Source of the DNA: Autumnicola psychrophila
Lineage (GTDB): Bacteria > Bacteroidota > Bacteroidia > Flavobacteriales > Flavobacteriaceae
Assembly (NCBI RefSeq): GCF_031846645.1
Contig: NZ_JAVRHN010000002.1
Span: 248,001 to 312,000, forward strand
Direction of reading: 5' to 3'
Length of the DNA: 64,000 nucleotides
Shown: in pieces, positions 51,409 through 60,670 of the stretch
Layout: each line of letters starts with the position of its first letter
Position numbering within the stretch: the stretch's first letter is position 1
Notes under the pieces: generated by a model
What the model was told of the DNA's origin: nothing
Database searches by the model: none
The model's input: the letters and a program-made list of their open reading frames with translations, nothing else
Position numbers and translations under genes: made by a program

Positions 51409-51418
51409 TAAAATTTAA

Positions 51419-51640
51419 TTATCTTAATACACCTAGTAAAGCGGCAACCACTCCAAAAAGAGCAACACCTTCTACAAGTGCAGCAGCGATAATCATAGCT
51501 GTCTGGATTTTACCAGAAGCTTCCGGCTGACGGGCGATAGCGTCCATGGCAGAGCCACCGATTCTACCAACTCCAATAGCTGCTCCCACAACTGCCAAAC
51601 CAGCACCTAAAGCTGCAAGACCTACATACAATAATTCCAT
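51419..51640 (-). CDS. atpE: ATP synthase subunit c
   Basis: This 73-residue two-helix proteolipid forms the membrane rotor ring. It has the glycine motif GLAVVGAAIGVGRIGG, the polar loop AIARQPEASGKI and the ion-binding carboxylate in AALVEGVALFGV. No obvious extra polar residues of Na+-type rings were seen next to the Glu, suggesting H+ coupling. Confidence 0.97.
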   Translation of the reverse strand: MELLYVGLAALGAGLAVVGAAIGVGRIGGSAMDAIARQPEASGKIQTAMIIAAALVEGVALFGVVAALLGVLR

Positions 51641-51666
51641 AGTTGAAAAATTTAAAAAATTAAAAA

Positions 51667-52755
51667 TTAATGATGTTCATGTTCCTCAACCGCCATCCCG
51701 ATAAACAAGGCCGACAGAATCGTAAAAATAAACGCTTGAAGGAATGCTACCAGCAATTCCAGTACTGTTATAAATAGTGCAAAGGGAACAGATATTCCTG
51801 CAACCCCTGCGTTTTCCAATAAAAATATCAACCCTATTAAACTGAGGATAATAATATGTCCTGCGGTAATGTTTGCAAATAAACGAATCATTAGTGCAAG
51901 TGGCTTAATGATAACTCCCATTACTTCGACAACCGCCAAAATTGGCTTTACAAAAGTAGGAATACCCGGCATCCAAAATATGTGTTTCCAGTAATCCTTA
52001 CTTCCATTGAATATTATCAAGACAAGAGTAAAAAGTCCAAGAGAAACCGTTACTGCAATATTTCCTGTTACGTTTGCCGCTCCTGGTAATAAACCTAACA
52101 GGTTAGTGATCCAGATAAAGAAAAACACCGTTAATAAAAAAGGCATAAACTTCATATATTTTTTCTCACCTATCTGCGGTCTTGCAATCTCATCCCTTAC
52201 AAATAGAACAAGTGCTTCCAATGCATTGTTAAATCCTTTTGGAGCGTGTGAGTTTTCCTTATGATGGCTGGCCAGGCTTCGGAACAAGATAAGCATTAAA
52301 ATAACGGTAATTAACATTGCCGCCACATTCTTAGTTATTGAAAAATCCCAGGGTTTACTGGCATTAACAGGGTGATGCTCCTCATCTAACTGCAGGGCTT
52401 CGGTACCATCTTCAAGACGATATATCTTCTCATGGTAATTTACAAAACGCATCCCGCCTTCCTCAACAACATACTGCCCTTCAGTATCGTGATGAAATTC
52501 ACTGGACATAAATGTTACAAGCCCATTATCTGTAAAAAGAATAATCGGAAGCGGAATAGTGAAAGCATCCTCTCCCTCTCCAAAAAAGTGCCACCCATGG
52601 GAATCCCCAATGTGGTGCATAATCATGTCCGTTGGATTAAATTCTTCTTCAACCTCTTCAACAGTTTCGTGCTCCTGTGCAAAAGAAAATAACGGAAGTA
52701 CGGCAAAAGCTAGTGTTAAGTACACTTTAATCATATAAGATTTGTGTGCTGTCAT
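51667..52755 (-). CDS. atpB: ATP synthase subunit a
   Basis: This 362-residue membrane subunit forms the proton half-channels. The C-terminal helices include the essential arginine in KPLALMIRLFANITAGH. It has an N-terminal signal-like segment (about 8-27) and an acidic periplasmic extension (to about 150), as in Bacteroidota; the C-terminus is His-rich (EEHEHH). The start may be at 52755 or at ATG 52734. Confidence 0.95.
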   Translation of the reverse strand: MTAHKSYMIKVYLTLAFAVLPLFSFAQEHETVEEVEEEFNPTDMIMHHIGDSHGWHFFGEGEDAFTIPLPIILFTDNGLVTFMSSEFHHDTEGQYVVEEGGMRFVNYHEKIYRLEDGTEALQLDEEHHPVNASKPWDFSITKNVAAMLITVILMLILFRSLASHHKENSHAPKGFNNALEALVLFVRDEIARPQIGEKKYMKFMPFLLTVFFFIWITNLLGLLPGAANVTGNIAVTVSLGLFTLVLIIFNGSKDYWKHIFWMPGIPTFVKPILAVVEVMGVIIKPLALMIRLFANITAGHIIILSLIGLIFLLENAGVAGISVPFALFITVLELLVAFLQAFIFTILSALFIGMAVEEHEHH

Positions 52756-52799
52756 GTTACCTGTTCTACTTAAAAAATTATGGGCTCTAAATTTCCGTG

Positions 52800-52807
52800 C
52801 AAAGGTA
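52800..52807 (-). promoter_or_regulatory. -7 box upstream of atpB
   Basis: TACCTTTG on the minus strand matches TAnnTTTG, 44 nt before the atpB start at 52755. It could drive the F0F1 genes independently of the sprE promoter. Confidence 0.4.
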
Positions 52808-52891
52808 TACTTTTAATTTTTATCTGAAAGTCCGGCCTTCAATTTTTTAACCCAAATCAACCTTTTCGTGATAATATTGATTATCAGTTAA

Positions 52892-53275
52892 TTATTTGGA
52901 ATTGATAAGTTTTACAACATAAATCGTTTCGAGGATCAAAAAGACAAAATAAGGAACAAAAAAGGAGATTAAACTGGAGAATGGAGCCTCAACCTCAGCC
53001 AGCATCATTGGTAGTAAAAAGAGAATCGCTGCCAACATCTTAAAAAGACTCAGAGCCATAAAAGCAAAACCTGTTTTTTCTTCAAAGTTATTATGAATAA
53101 AAACCAGCGCAAAATATATAAGAAAAGTAACCAGGATATGAAAAGTGTAAATAGAAAGTATACTGTAATATAATTCTACCTCAACGATATATCGAATGAA
53201 TAGAAATTGAATAAACCCCAGAATAAGGGCAAAAGGAAGCAAAACTTTTAAAAATAAAATTAATTTTCTTTTCAT
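52892..53275 (-). CDS. Small membrane protein of the ATP synthase operon, unknown function
   Basis: This 127-residue protein has four hydrophobic helices (about 8-28, 36-60, 70-92, 100-122), the topology of AtpI/UncI, but I do not recognise a specific motif. The gene overlaps the atpZ-like gene by one base (TAATG), which couples the two, and lies 136 nt upstream of atpB. A role as an assembly factor for the c-ring or F0 is inferred from position and topology only. Confidence 0.72.
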   Translation of the reverse strand: MKRKLILFLKVLLPFALILGFIQFLFIRYIVEVELYYSILSIYTFHILVTFLIYFALVFIHNNFEEKTGFAFMALSLFKMLAAILFLLPMMLAEVEAPFSSLISFFVPYFVFLILETIYVVKLINSK

Positions 53276-53502
53276 TATTCTTCATCTTTATTCATGTCAC
53301 TAATCCCGCGATAAACCTGGTATAATGCTATAAAAACACCTAGCAGGGAAACACCTATCGTAAAAGCTGAATATTTATTCGGGAATTTTTCATCCAGCCA
53401 AATACCGAGAAAAACCCCTGCAGCGATAATAATTCCCATCTGGAAAGCAATATTAATAAGATGCAGGTATTTTCGCTGATCGTCTTTCATTGTTTTTGTC
53501 AT
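53275..53502 (-). CDS. AtpZ/AtpI-family protein
   Basis: This 75-residue two-helix protein matches the short AtpZ/AtpI family (FQMGIIIAAGVFLGIWLDEK; YSAFTIGVSLLGVFIALYQVYR). Members help assemble F0 or accompany Mg2+ handling. It starts 7 nt after sprE, so it appears to be transcribed with that gene. Confidence 0.82.
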   Translation of the reverse strand: MTKTMKDDQRKYLHLINIAFQMGIIIAAGVFLGIWLDEKFPNKYSAFTIGVSLLGVFIALYQVYRGISDMNKDEE

Positions 53503-53509
53503 TTAGACT

Positions 53510-56044
53510 TTATTCACTGAATTTATCCAGATAAGCTTCCAAATTTTTCTGAATCTGGATTACCCTGTAATTCCCCTCAGAAATCAGGATAGGTGCCCGC
53601 TCCACTTTATAATTTTTGTTTATCTGAAGCAATTCTGCAAAACCCAAAGAAGCATTTCTGTTCTTAAGACCGTGCACCATCATAAAGCTCATATCCGGAT
53701 CGTAAACATCTTTTGAGGTAGAAAGTTCATCATATTCCAAATCTTCCAGTGCCTGGTCTATTTTCTCCTTCAGCTTATCCATTTCTGCTTCTTCGCTGGC
53801 ACCAAAAGCATATAAAAGTTTAAAGCTATTTTGCGCATTTTCTTCAGTAAACTGAAGATTCCCGAGCTGCGGAATAGCCCGATTATAAATATCCTGTGCT
53901 TTTTTTCCTTCTTCGCTTTGTGGATATGTCAACGCAAGCTGATTAAGAGCTTTTTTATAATCTGCCAAACCATACAATCTCCCAATAGCCATAGCCTTTA
54001 ATAATTCCAACTTTGGAACAATTTCATCCCCGGTATATTGAGTTGCTAAAGCAGTGGTTTCTGCTATAACTTCAGCATATTGCTCCTCTTCAAACCTTAT
54101 ATAAACCTCATCATAAGCAGCATCGGGAGAATTGCCATTTTCGGCAAGACTCTGCGGATTTTCAATATAAGCAGCATAGCGGGAGTCAGGATAATTCTGA
54201 ATTATGTCCTGTTTTATAATTTCCATTTCCTGAAACCTGTTAGATGCCTGGTAAGCTTTGTATAGATTATATTTTGTTGGAAGTACCAGCCGTTCTTCCG
54301 GTGTGTTTTCCAGAAGCTGCTCCAGCCTTGCCGAAGCCAGATCGTACTCTCCATATTTTTCAATGTAGATAATTCCCAGCTGATAATAAGCAAAATCCCT
54401 GTCCCTCGTGAGGCTATCCAATGTATACGGGTCACTGGGAATTTGGCTTACATAAGACATGGCGTCAAAACGTGGATCTGTTGCTATATCTATCTCCAGA
54501 AATTCATTTTGGACCTGGGCTGTACCTGCAGTAATATTGTTATCTCCCCACCGCCAGTTATCAGAAAGTTCCCTTCTTCCCCAATTTCTTAAAAAATCAC
54601 GCGCACCATTGGCCACTCTGGATTCATTGTAAAAGTAGAAATTACTAACGGGACCTGCAGTATTTGCTGCCATTGGAACTGAAGGCCCAAAGTTATTTTG
54701 GGATAATGCCAGGTCATTTTTTCCGGCAAGTACTTCTTCTGTATACGCAGCTTTTAGATCATTGGTGTAAGTGGTAAAATAGGCGATTTGATCTTCTTCA
54801 GAAAGGTTGGCAATCCTAAGGATACTATCATTTTCTTCCGCAATTTTTTCATATTGAATGATGTCCTCCAGATTGTCCCTTTTTTTCTTGATCGTCCTGA
54901 ATTCCCTGAGTTGGGGAGACATTGTAGCGAGCGTGCTGTCAAAATATAAACTCGCCTCGCGGTAATCACTATTATCAAACTTGATATTTGCCAAAATTTC
55001 GTAGTTGATAGACTTTAGGTAAATATCACTACGAGGGGAACTTAAGGATTTATTGTAATATTCTACCGCAAGATCTGTAGAATCCAGCCTGCTGTAATAT
55101 TCCCCAATCTGAAAATAAATTTTGTCCAGGAACGGCCGATTTTCCCGATCTTCCTCAAGTTCTGTCAATAATTCCCGAAGCTCCTCAATTTTTCCTGAAT
55201 CATAGTCGAAGTTGCGAGCTTTCTGCACATGTGCGTTTATCATGTAAATTCTGGGGGAACTCCTTTTAAGAGCAATGACTTCATCAAAAGCAACATTAGC
55301 CTGCTCTGGTTGATTCAGAAAATTGTGCAGCTGCCCCAGTATAAAATAATACCTTCCTTTTTCTTCATTATTTTTAGTGAACTCTGCAGCGGTCTGTAAC
55401 GGGGCAATCGCACTATCCTGATGCTCCAGGTTAATATAGGCCTGGGCGAGCGTAGCATTGGCATCTGCCAAATCCTGCTCTTCCAGGTTATAATTCTCGA
55501 TGATCCGCTTTAAGTTTTTTATTGCCAATCTTTCATTTTCCAGGCGCATGTTGGTCTTTTCCCTCCAGATTTGCGCATAATTAATATTGTCGCTCGCGGG
55601 ATATTTGTGAAGTATATAATTAAAGGCTTCCAGCGCAGGAACAAACCGCTGATCAAAGTACCGGGCTTTACCAAGCAACAGATAAGCTTCATCTATCTGT
55701 GGATTTCGCTCCTTACCTTCAATTAACATCGAGTGACGCTGTATAGCCTTTACCGCCTTCTCCTCTGCCCTGCCAAAATTCTGATTTCTTATACTGTCCG
55801 GAAGTGTTATATTTTGATCAATCTGCATTCTTTCAACAGGCAGAATGTCCCAGTAATTATCTGCGTAATTCTGGTTTAATTCCTCCCGCCCCTGTTGCAG
55901 CGCAAGGCTTCCGTTGTAAAGTGTATTATATTCTGTAGTTACTGCGTGCCAGTTACGGCTAAGAAAAGTATCCCTTTTTCGGGAACAGCTAAAGGCGATG
56001 CTCACGACTATTATAAGAAAAAGAATTCGGATAAATTTGTTCAA
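53510..56044 (-). CDS. sprE: Gliding/type IX secretion lipoprotein SprE (PorW)
   Basis: This 844-residue TPR lipoprotein has a lipoprotein signal with lipobox AFSC (Cys20) and many tetratricopeptide repeats, e.g. AYLLLGKARYFDQRFVPALE and YYFILGQLHNFLNQPEQ. The SprE/PorW segment SRNWHAVTTEYNTLYNGS near the N-terminus is diagnostic. SprE is needed for gliding and type IX secretion in Flavobacterium; PorW is its Porphyromonas counterpart. Together with gldH it implies a functional gliding/T9SS machinery. It is the first gene upstream of the ATP synthase genes, 7 nt from atpZ. Confidence 0.88.
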   Translation of the reverse strand: MNKFIRILFLIIVVSIAFSCSRKRDTFLSRNWHAVTTEYNTLYNGSLALQQGREELNQNYADNYWDILPVERMQIDQNITLPDSIRNQNFGRAEEKAVKAIQRHSMLIEGKERNPQIDEAYLLLGKARYFDQRFVPALEAFNYILHKYPASDNINYAQIWREKTNMRLENERLAIKNLKRIIENYNLEEQDLADANATLAQAYINLEHQDSAIAPLQTAAEFTKNNEEKGRYYFILGQLHNFLNQPEQANVAFDEVIALKRSSPRIYMINAHVQKARNFDYDSGKIEELRELLTELEEDRENRPFLDKIYFQIGEYYSRLDSTDLAVEYYNKSLSSPRSDIYLKSINYEILANIKFDNSDYREASLYFDSTLATMSPQLREFRTIKKKRDNLEDIIQYEKIAEENDSILRIANLSEEDQIAYFTTYTNDLKAAYTEEVLAGKNDLALSQNNFGPSVPMAANTAGPVSNFYFYNESRVANGARDFLRNWGRRELSDNWRWGDNNITAGTAQVQNEFLEIDIATDPRFDAMSYVSQIPSDPYTLDSLTRDRDFAYYQLGIIYIEKYGEYDLASARLEQLLENTPEERLVLPTKYNLYKAYQASNRFQEMEIIKQDIIQNYPDSRYAAYIENPQSLAENGNSPDAAYDEVYIRFEEEQYAEVIAETTALATQYTGDEIVPKLELLKAMAIGRLYGLADYKKALNQLALTYPQSEEGKKAQDIYNRAIPQLGNLQFTEENAQNSFKLLYAFGASEEAEMDKLKEKIDQALEDLEYDELSTSKDVYDPDMSFMMVHGLKNRNASLGFAELLQINKNYKVERAPILISEGNYRVIQIQKNLEAYLDKFSE

Positions 56045-56096
56045 ATCAGCGCTGTCTTAGTACCATGAATAACTCAAATACAGGTACTTTAGTGTG

Positions 56097-56126
56097 CAAA
56101 AATACGCTTCTTTTTACAAACTCAAA
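56097..56126 (-). promoter_or_regulatory. Promoter of sprE and the ATP synthase region
   Basis: On the minus strand TTTG (56126-56123), 18 nt, then TATTTTTG (56104-56097) fit the Bacteroidota consensus, 52 nt before the sprE start. Confidence 0.6.
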
Positions 56127-56136
56127 GTGCAGCTAC

Positions 56137-56868
56137 TTAGATTCCCTCTTTTGGCTCCTCCACTTCACTCTGGTCTCCTGCAAAATAAGCTTCCAATTCT
56201 TTTAGTGTTGCTTCTGAAGTCTGAATATCTTTTACAATAACTCCCCTGTCCAATACAACAATCCGTTCACAAACTTCAGTAACATGAATAAGATCATGAC
56301 TGGAAATAAGAACAGTTGTTCCAGAAACTTCAGATAAATCCTTTAGAATTTTCTTTAAACGGAATTGCGTTGTGGGATCCAGATTTGCAAAAGGTTCATC
56401 CAGGATTACAACTTCAGGATTACCAATAAGCGCGGCAATAATTCCAACTTTTTTCTGATTTCCTTTGGAAAGGTCCCGAAGGTATTTTTTTCTTCCGATG
56501 ATTTCTCCGTTGAAGAAATCCTCAAATTGTGCTACAAAAGAATCAATATCTGCACGATTTCGATTCCTTAGTTCCCCTACAAAATAAAAATATTCTTCCG
56601 GAGTAAGGTATCCAATCAAAAAACTTTCATCTATAAAAGAAGAAGTAAAAGGTTTCCAGTCTTCACTCTGGCTTACCGTAATGTCTTTATTGAAAATGTT
56701 TCCAGAACTCGGCTGAATCAAATCCAGCAGAAGACTGAAAAATGTAGTTTTTCCGGCCCCGTTGTTTCCCACAAGACCAAAATTTTGTCCGGAAGGAATA
56801 TCAAGATGTGCAATATCCAGAACTTTTGTTCCGCCGTAAACTTTGGAAAGATTTGTTGCTGTTATCAT
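56137..56868 (-). CDS. ABC transporter ATP-binding protein
   Basis: This 243-residue nucleotide-binding subunit has Walker A GNNGAGKTTF, the signature LSKGNQKKVGI, Walker B VVILDEPFANLDP and the H-loop ISSHD. It powers the adjacent DUF5687-type permease encoded 11 nt upstream. The substrate is unknown; the pair resembles efflux or membrane-remodelling ABC-2-like systems. Confidence 0.93.
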   Translation of the reverse strand: MITATNLSKVYGGTKVLDIAHLDIPSGQNFGLVGNNGAGKTTFFSLLLDLIQPSSGNIFNKDITVSQSEDWKPFTSSFIDESFLIGYLTPEEYFYFVGELRNRNRADIDSFVAQFEDFFNGEIIGRKKYLRDLSKGNQKKVGIIAALIGNPEVVILDEPFANLDPTTQFRLKKILKDLSEVSGTTVLISSHDLIHVTEVCERIVVLDRGVIVKDIQTSEATLKELEAYFAGDQSEVEEPKEGI

Positions 56869-56879
56869 AATCTAATCTT

Positions 56880-58361
56880 TTATTCGCCGCTTTGTTTAAA
56901 ACCTTCTATCATTACATATTTTCTCTTCTTATAAACTCCTGCAAGAAAATTTAGAAGTTTTGGCCTTAGAAATAAACCAATAATTCCAAGTAAAGTTAAT
57001 AAGCCTATAGCCGCATTAAAATTTAAAAATTTATTGGTAATCCAGAAGATAAGCATCGGAAATATCATTAAAGGAAGGGCCACCAGCCATTGAGCGGCGC
57101 CGGTACCCTGATAATTCATAAACGGACTTTTGTCCAGTTCGATTCTTTTTTTATTAAAGGAACCGGCATAAAGTAAAAGCGGCACGTTCACTCCAATATT
57201 ATAAAGGGCACATACCATATTCAGCAATAAAATATTCCATCCAAAATAAACATACGGAGTAGATAAAATTGCCAGCACCACAACGCTAAAGGTGATCAAA
57301 CCTGCCTTTGACGCCAGGTATTGCCTAAGCGGAATATTCTGAGCCATAATCATGGGGTAATACGCAGAATCCCAACCCGGAATAAATTGCCCGAAATTCA
57401 TCATAAACATGCCAGTAATTAGAATTCCAATCATAACAAGAAATGCAGACATTTCCTGATCTTCGATCGTATAGAACATAAGCCCATAGAAAACAAAGAA
57501 AAGAGCCAAATAGACAGTAGTTTTCGGCCTCTTATTTCGCCAGATTAATTTTAAATCCTGCTGAAGAAAAGGAGCGATGCTTCCGAATTTTCTGGTCCAG
57601 ACAAAATCGCTGGTATCTGCAGCTTTCGCCTTTTCCTTAAGGTTCGCATCCAGATAAAATTTCTTTTCCAGGTTTATCTGGTTCCATTTGTAAAGGATAA
57701 TAAGAAGAATAACAGGAACAAACGCCAGGTAAGGCTGTGCCACCATAAAATCCAGAGCTTCTCCAAATAATACAGTGATCTGAAAAATTTTGAAGTATTC
57801 CAGTGCAGCAAGAACAGCCAGCACAATTACAAATGGAAGAAGCGCCTTTAGGTTGTCTGTAAAACGCTTCTTAACGATAAAATTTGTGAAATTTATACAC
57901 AGGCTTAATGAATACATACCAAACATCCACGCCAGGATCTTAATAGTAGCGTAATCACTTTCGATTATACAGAATATGCCAAACGGTATAATAATAAATA
58001 ACGGAAGTATATTGTAAAAAGAATACAGGGATTTTGCGAGCACAAAATTCACGACTTTGCGTTTTGGTACTGGCAGGTTAAGCAAAGGCTTTATATCCAT
58101 TACCGGTAAAGTCTGTAATAGAAATCTAAAAAGCAGCTCGCAAACCAGCCACAACAATGCGTAGCGGTTTACCATTTCCAAAGGATCCTTATCTGGATAG
58201 AACTCCTGAAGCATTGGATATAAGCCTATTCCAATCACCAGGAATGCGCCGGCAAAGTAAAGCGCCATAAAAACAAGGAAAATTTTAAGCCCTATACTTT
58301 TTCCAAAACTAGCCGACCTAAAAAAAGCCTTCCATTCCAGGGAGAAAAACAGTTTAAACAT
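56880..58361 (-). CDS. ABC-type permease, DUF5687 family
   Basis: This 493-residue membrane protein has about ten to twelve hydrophobic segments. FKLFFSLEWKAFFRSASFGK at the N-terminus is typical of DUF5687. It lies directly upstream of its ATPase. The substrate is unknown. Confidence 0.87.
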   Translation of the reverse strand: MFKLFFSLEWKAFFRSASFGKSIGLKIFLVFMALYFAGAFLVIGIGLYPMLQEFYPDKDPLEMVNRYALLWLVCELLFRFLLQTLPVMDIKPLLNLPVPKRKVVNFVLAKSLYSFYNILPLFIIIPFGIFCIIESDYATIKILAWMFGMYSLSLCINFTNFIVKKRFTDNLKALLPFVIVLAVLAALEYFKIFQITVLFGEALDFMVAQPYLAFVPVILLIILYKWNQINLEKKFYLDANLKEKAKAADTSDFVWTRKFGSIAPFLQQDLKLIWRNKRPKTTVYLALFFVFYGLMFYTIEDQEMSAFLVMIGILITGMFMMNFGQFIPGWDSAYYPMIMAQNIPLRQYLASKAGLITFSVVVLAILSTPYVYFGWNILLLNMVCALYNIGVNVPLLLYAGSFNKKRIELDKSPFMNYQGTGAAQWLVALPLMIFPMLIFWITNKFLNFNAAIGLLTLLGIIGLFLRPKLLNFLAGVYKKRKYVMIEGFKQSGE

Positions 58362-58433
58362 ATTCTAAAGGTCTTTATGTTACTAGTACAGAATTTTAGC
58401 TGTTTGTTACACTTTAAAAACAGGTATACTTTG

Positions 58434-58441
58434 TATTTTTG
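58434..58441 (+). promoter_or_regulatory. -7 box of the reductase gene
   Basis: TATTTTTG matches TAnnTTTG, 17 nt before the ATG at 58459. The nearest TTG is at a long 27-nt spacing. Confidence 0.4.
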
Positions 58442-58458
58442 CAAATAAATTTTTTTTG

Positions 58459-59508
58459 ATGAGTCAATTTTATCCGTTAAAAATAAAAGAAATTATTCGG
58501 GAAACCCCTCAGGCGGTAAGTATATCTTTTGAAATTCCGCAGGATTTAATAGAAGAGTTTAACTTTAAAGCAGGCCAGTATATTACCATTAAAACTGCTG
58601 TGGGGCAAGAGGAAGTGAGAAGAGCCTATTCTATTTGTTCAGCTCCCGGTAGCGAAGATTTTAAAGTCACTGTAAAGGAAGTTGAAGGAGGTAAATTTTC
58701 GGTTATTGCCAATAATAAGCTTAAAGCAGGAGATACGTTGGAAGTACATCCTCCCGAAGGGAAATTTGTACTAACTCCCGCTGAAGGTGAAATAAACAAT
58801 TATGCCGCCTTTGCTGCAGGTAGTGGTATTACTCCCGTTCTTTCCATCATCAAAACAGTTTTAAAGGAAGAGCCTAAAAGCAGATTTATTCTTACCTACG
58901 GTAATAAATCTCCCGAAGAAACTATATTTTTCAAGGAACTTCTGGAGCTTCAGGCTAAATTTCCAGACCGGCTTTTTATTGAATTCGTTTATAGCAGGAC
59001 ACGTGAAGAAAATGCTCATTTTGGTCGTATAGAAAAAAGCACCGTGAATTTTGTAGTAAAAAACAGGTTCAAAGATCAGCTAATTAAAGAGTTCTTCCTT
59101 TGCGGACCGGAAGAAATGATCAACCAGGTTACTAATATTTTAGTCGAAAACGGAATTCCTAAAGAAAAAATCCTTTTCGAATTGTTCTCCAGCGACAATA
59201 CGGGAGAAGTTAAAGCAGATGTTGAAGGACAAACAGAATTAACTATCCTTGTAGACGATGAAGAGACTACTCTAACGATGGATATGAAGGGAACGGTGCT
59301 TGAGGCAGCTCTTGAAAATGATCTTGATGTTCCTTACTCCTGCCAGGGCGGAATTTGCAGCAGCTGTATTGCGAGAATTACTGAAGGAAAAGCTGAGATG
59401 AGAAAGAACCAGATCCTTACTGATGATGAACTGGAAGAAGGCCTAATCTTAACATGCCAGGCACAGCCTACAACGCCTACTTTAAAGGTGGATTATGATG
59501 ATGTTTAA
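58459..59508 (+). CDS. Flavin/2Fe-2S reductase (PaaE-like, FNR superfamily)
   Basis: This 349-residue protein has an FAD-binding domain (RRAYSICSAPGS, the RxYS motif), an NAD(P)-binding domain (FAAGSGITPVLSIIK; FFLCGPEEMINQV), and a C-terminal plant-type ferredoxin domain (PYSCQGGICSSCIARI...CQAQP). This order, FNR then 2Fe-2S, is that of phenylacetyl-CoA epoxidase reductase PaaE and similar monooxygenase reductases; no paa genes are adjacent. The start is ATG 58459 (the open frame begins at a TTG one codon earlier). Confidence 0.88.
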   Translation: MSQFYPLKIKEIIRETPQAVSISFEIPQDLIEEFNFKAGQYITIKTAVGQEEVRRAYSICSAPGSEDFKVTVKEVEGGKFSVIANNKLKAGDTLEVHPPEGKFVLTPAEGEINNYAAFAAGSGITPVLSIIKTVLKEEPKSRFILTYGNKSPEETIFFKELLELQAKFPDRLFIEFVYSRTREENAHFGRIEKSTVNFVVKNRFKDQLIKEFFLCGPEEMINQVTNILVENGIPKEKILFELFSSDNTGEVKADVEGQTELTILVDDEETTLTMDMKGTVLEAALENDLDVPYSCQGGICSSCIARITEGKAEMRKNQILTDDELEEGLILTCQAQPTTPTLKVDYDDV

Positions 59509-59524
59509 TGCTGAAGTTTACTAT

Positions 59525-59556
59525 AGGTCGAAAATTGCCAATTTTCGGCCTGCACT
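59525..59556. repeat. Dispersed palindrome family B, copy 2; possible terminator
   Basis: AGGTCGAAAAT (59525-59535) and ATTTTCGGCCT (59541-59551) form a near-perfect stem at the end of the reductase gene. The 27 nt at 59530-59556 match 4398-4424 at 24 positions. No clean T tract follows. Confidence 0.55.
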
Positions 59557-59581
59557 TTGAGTGCGCATAAAATCTTCAGAA

Positions 59582-60664
59582 TTACTTCAGGATTTTAAGC
59601 ACTTTTTCCACAACGGTTTCCGGTGGAATGCTTCGCATCACGTCTTCATAGCCTTCCGGAACAGTTTTTCCGTAGATTGAGGTGGGAATTAGCGGGTATT
59701 TATTCAGATCGGGTAAAATTGAGTGCTCAAGAGGCTGATTGAACGGTACAAAGCCGGCATAAGGATGTGTCAGGCCCCAAATTGTGATTACCGGCACATT
59801 ATACATTGCCGCTAAATGCCCATTCCCGCTATCCATAGAAAGCATGGCATCTAAATTGGCAATTAACGCCAGTTCTTCCTCAAAAGAAAAATTTCCGGCT
59901 ATACAATGTACCCCTGAAAATCGCAATTCCCATTCTTTAAGCTTCGGAAGTTCTTCAGCGCCACCACCAAACAGGAAGATTTTTACATTTTCGTCCTTCT
60001 GAAGTTCATTCAGCACTTTTTGCATTAAATCTGAAGCATACGACTTGGACGAATGTTGTGCAAAAGGCGCAATTCCCAGCCATTTCTTGTCATGAGCACC
60101 GGTAATCGCAGTTATTTCTTCTGAAAGGGCAAATTTTTTATTGAAATCGTGATCCTTCAGCGAAATTGGATATCCTAGTTCCTCAAAAACATCGGCGTAG
60201 CGCTGGTGTGTAGATTTTAGCTGTTTAAAGACCTTATCTTCAGGACGGGTAAGCGCTTTTTTTTCACTTCGGCCTTTATCTATTTGCTTTACCGGGATCC
60301 CGAAGAGATAAAAAACAGAATTTAGCACATTACTCCGCAACACATCATGAAGATCGGCAACCATGTCTATTTCCTCATCCCGCAGCTCTTTCGCCAGTCG
60401 TCCCAGGCCAATTACGCCGCTGTGCACGCCATTTACATCTGCTTCATAAACAGAAACATTCGGGATATCTTTAAACATTGGCGCAAAAAATCCGCGGGTT
60501 AAAACTGTGATTTTTAACTGCGGATAAGTATTAATTAGGGTGCGGATAACCGGCGCTGTCATCGCCACATCACCCATGGCAGATAAGCGAATTACCAGAA
60601 TATGAACCTTCTTTTCCACAGCACGACGGCTGGCAGAGGAAGTATTAGAAGATTCATTTTTCAT
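59582..60664 (-). CDS. Glycosyltransferase family 9 (LPS heptosyltransferase-like)
   Basis: This 360-residue GT-B enzyme has the N-terminal HILVIRLSAMGDVAMTAPVI motif of GT9 and the donor-binding ALIANLDAMLSMDSGNGHLA plus VPVITIWGLTHP. GT9 enzymes add heptose or other sugars to lipid A core. The partner DUF4254 gene ends 6 nt before it. The exact sugar is unknown. Confidence 0.88.
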   Translation of the reverse strand: MKNESSNTSSASRRAVEKKVHILVIRLSAMGDVAMTAPVIRTLINTYPQLKITVLTRGFFAPMFKDIPNVSVYEADVNGVHSGVIGLGRLAKELRDEEIDMVADLHDVLRSNVLNSVFYLFGIPVKQIDKGRSEKKALTRPEDKVFKQLKSTHQRYADVFEELGYPISLKDHDFNKKFALSEEITAITGAHDKKWLGIAPFAQHSSKSYASDLMQKVLNELQKDENVKIFLFGGGAEELPKLKEWELRFSGVHCIAGNFSFEEELALIANLDAMLSMDSGNGHLAAMYNVPVITIWGLTHPYAGFVPFNQPLEHSILPDLNKYPLIPTSIYGKTVPEGYEDVMRSIPPETVVEKVLKILK

Positions 60665-60670
60665 TAAATT

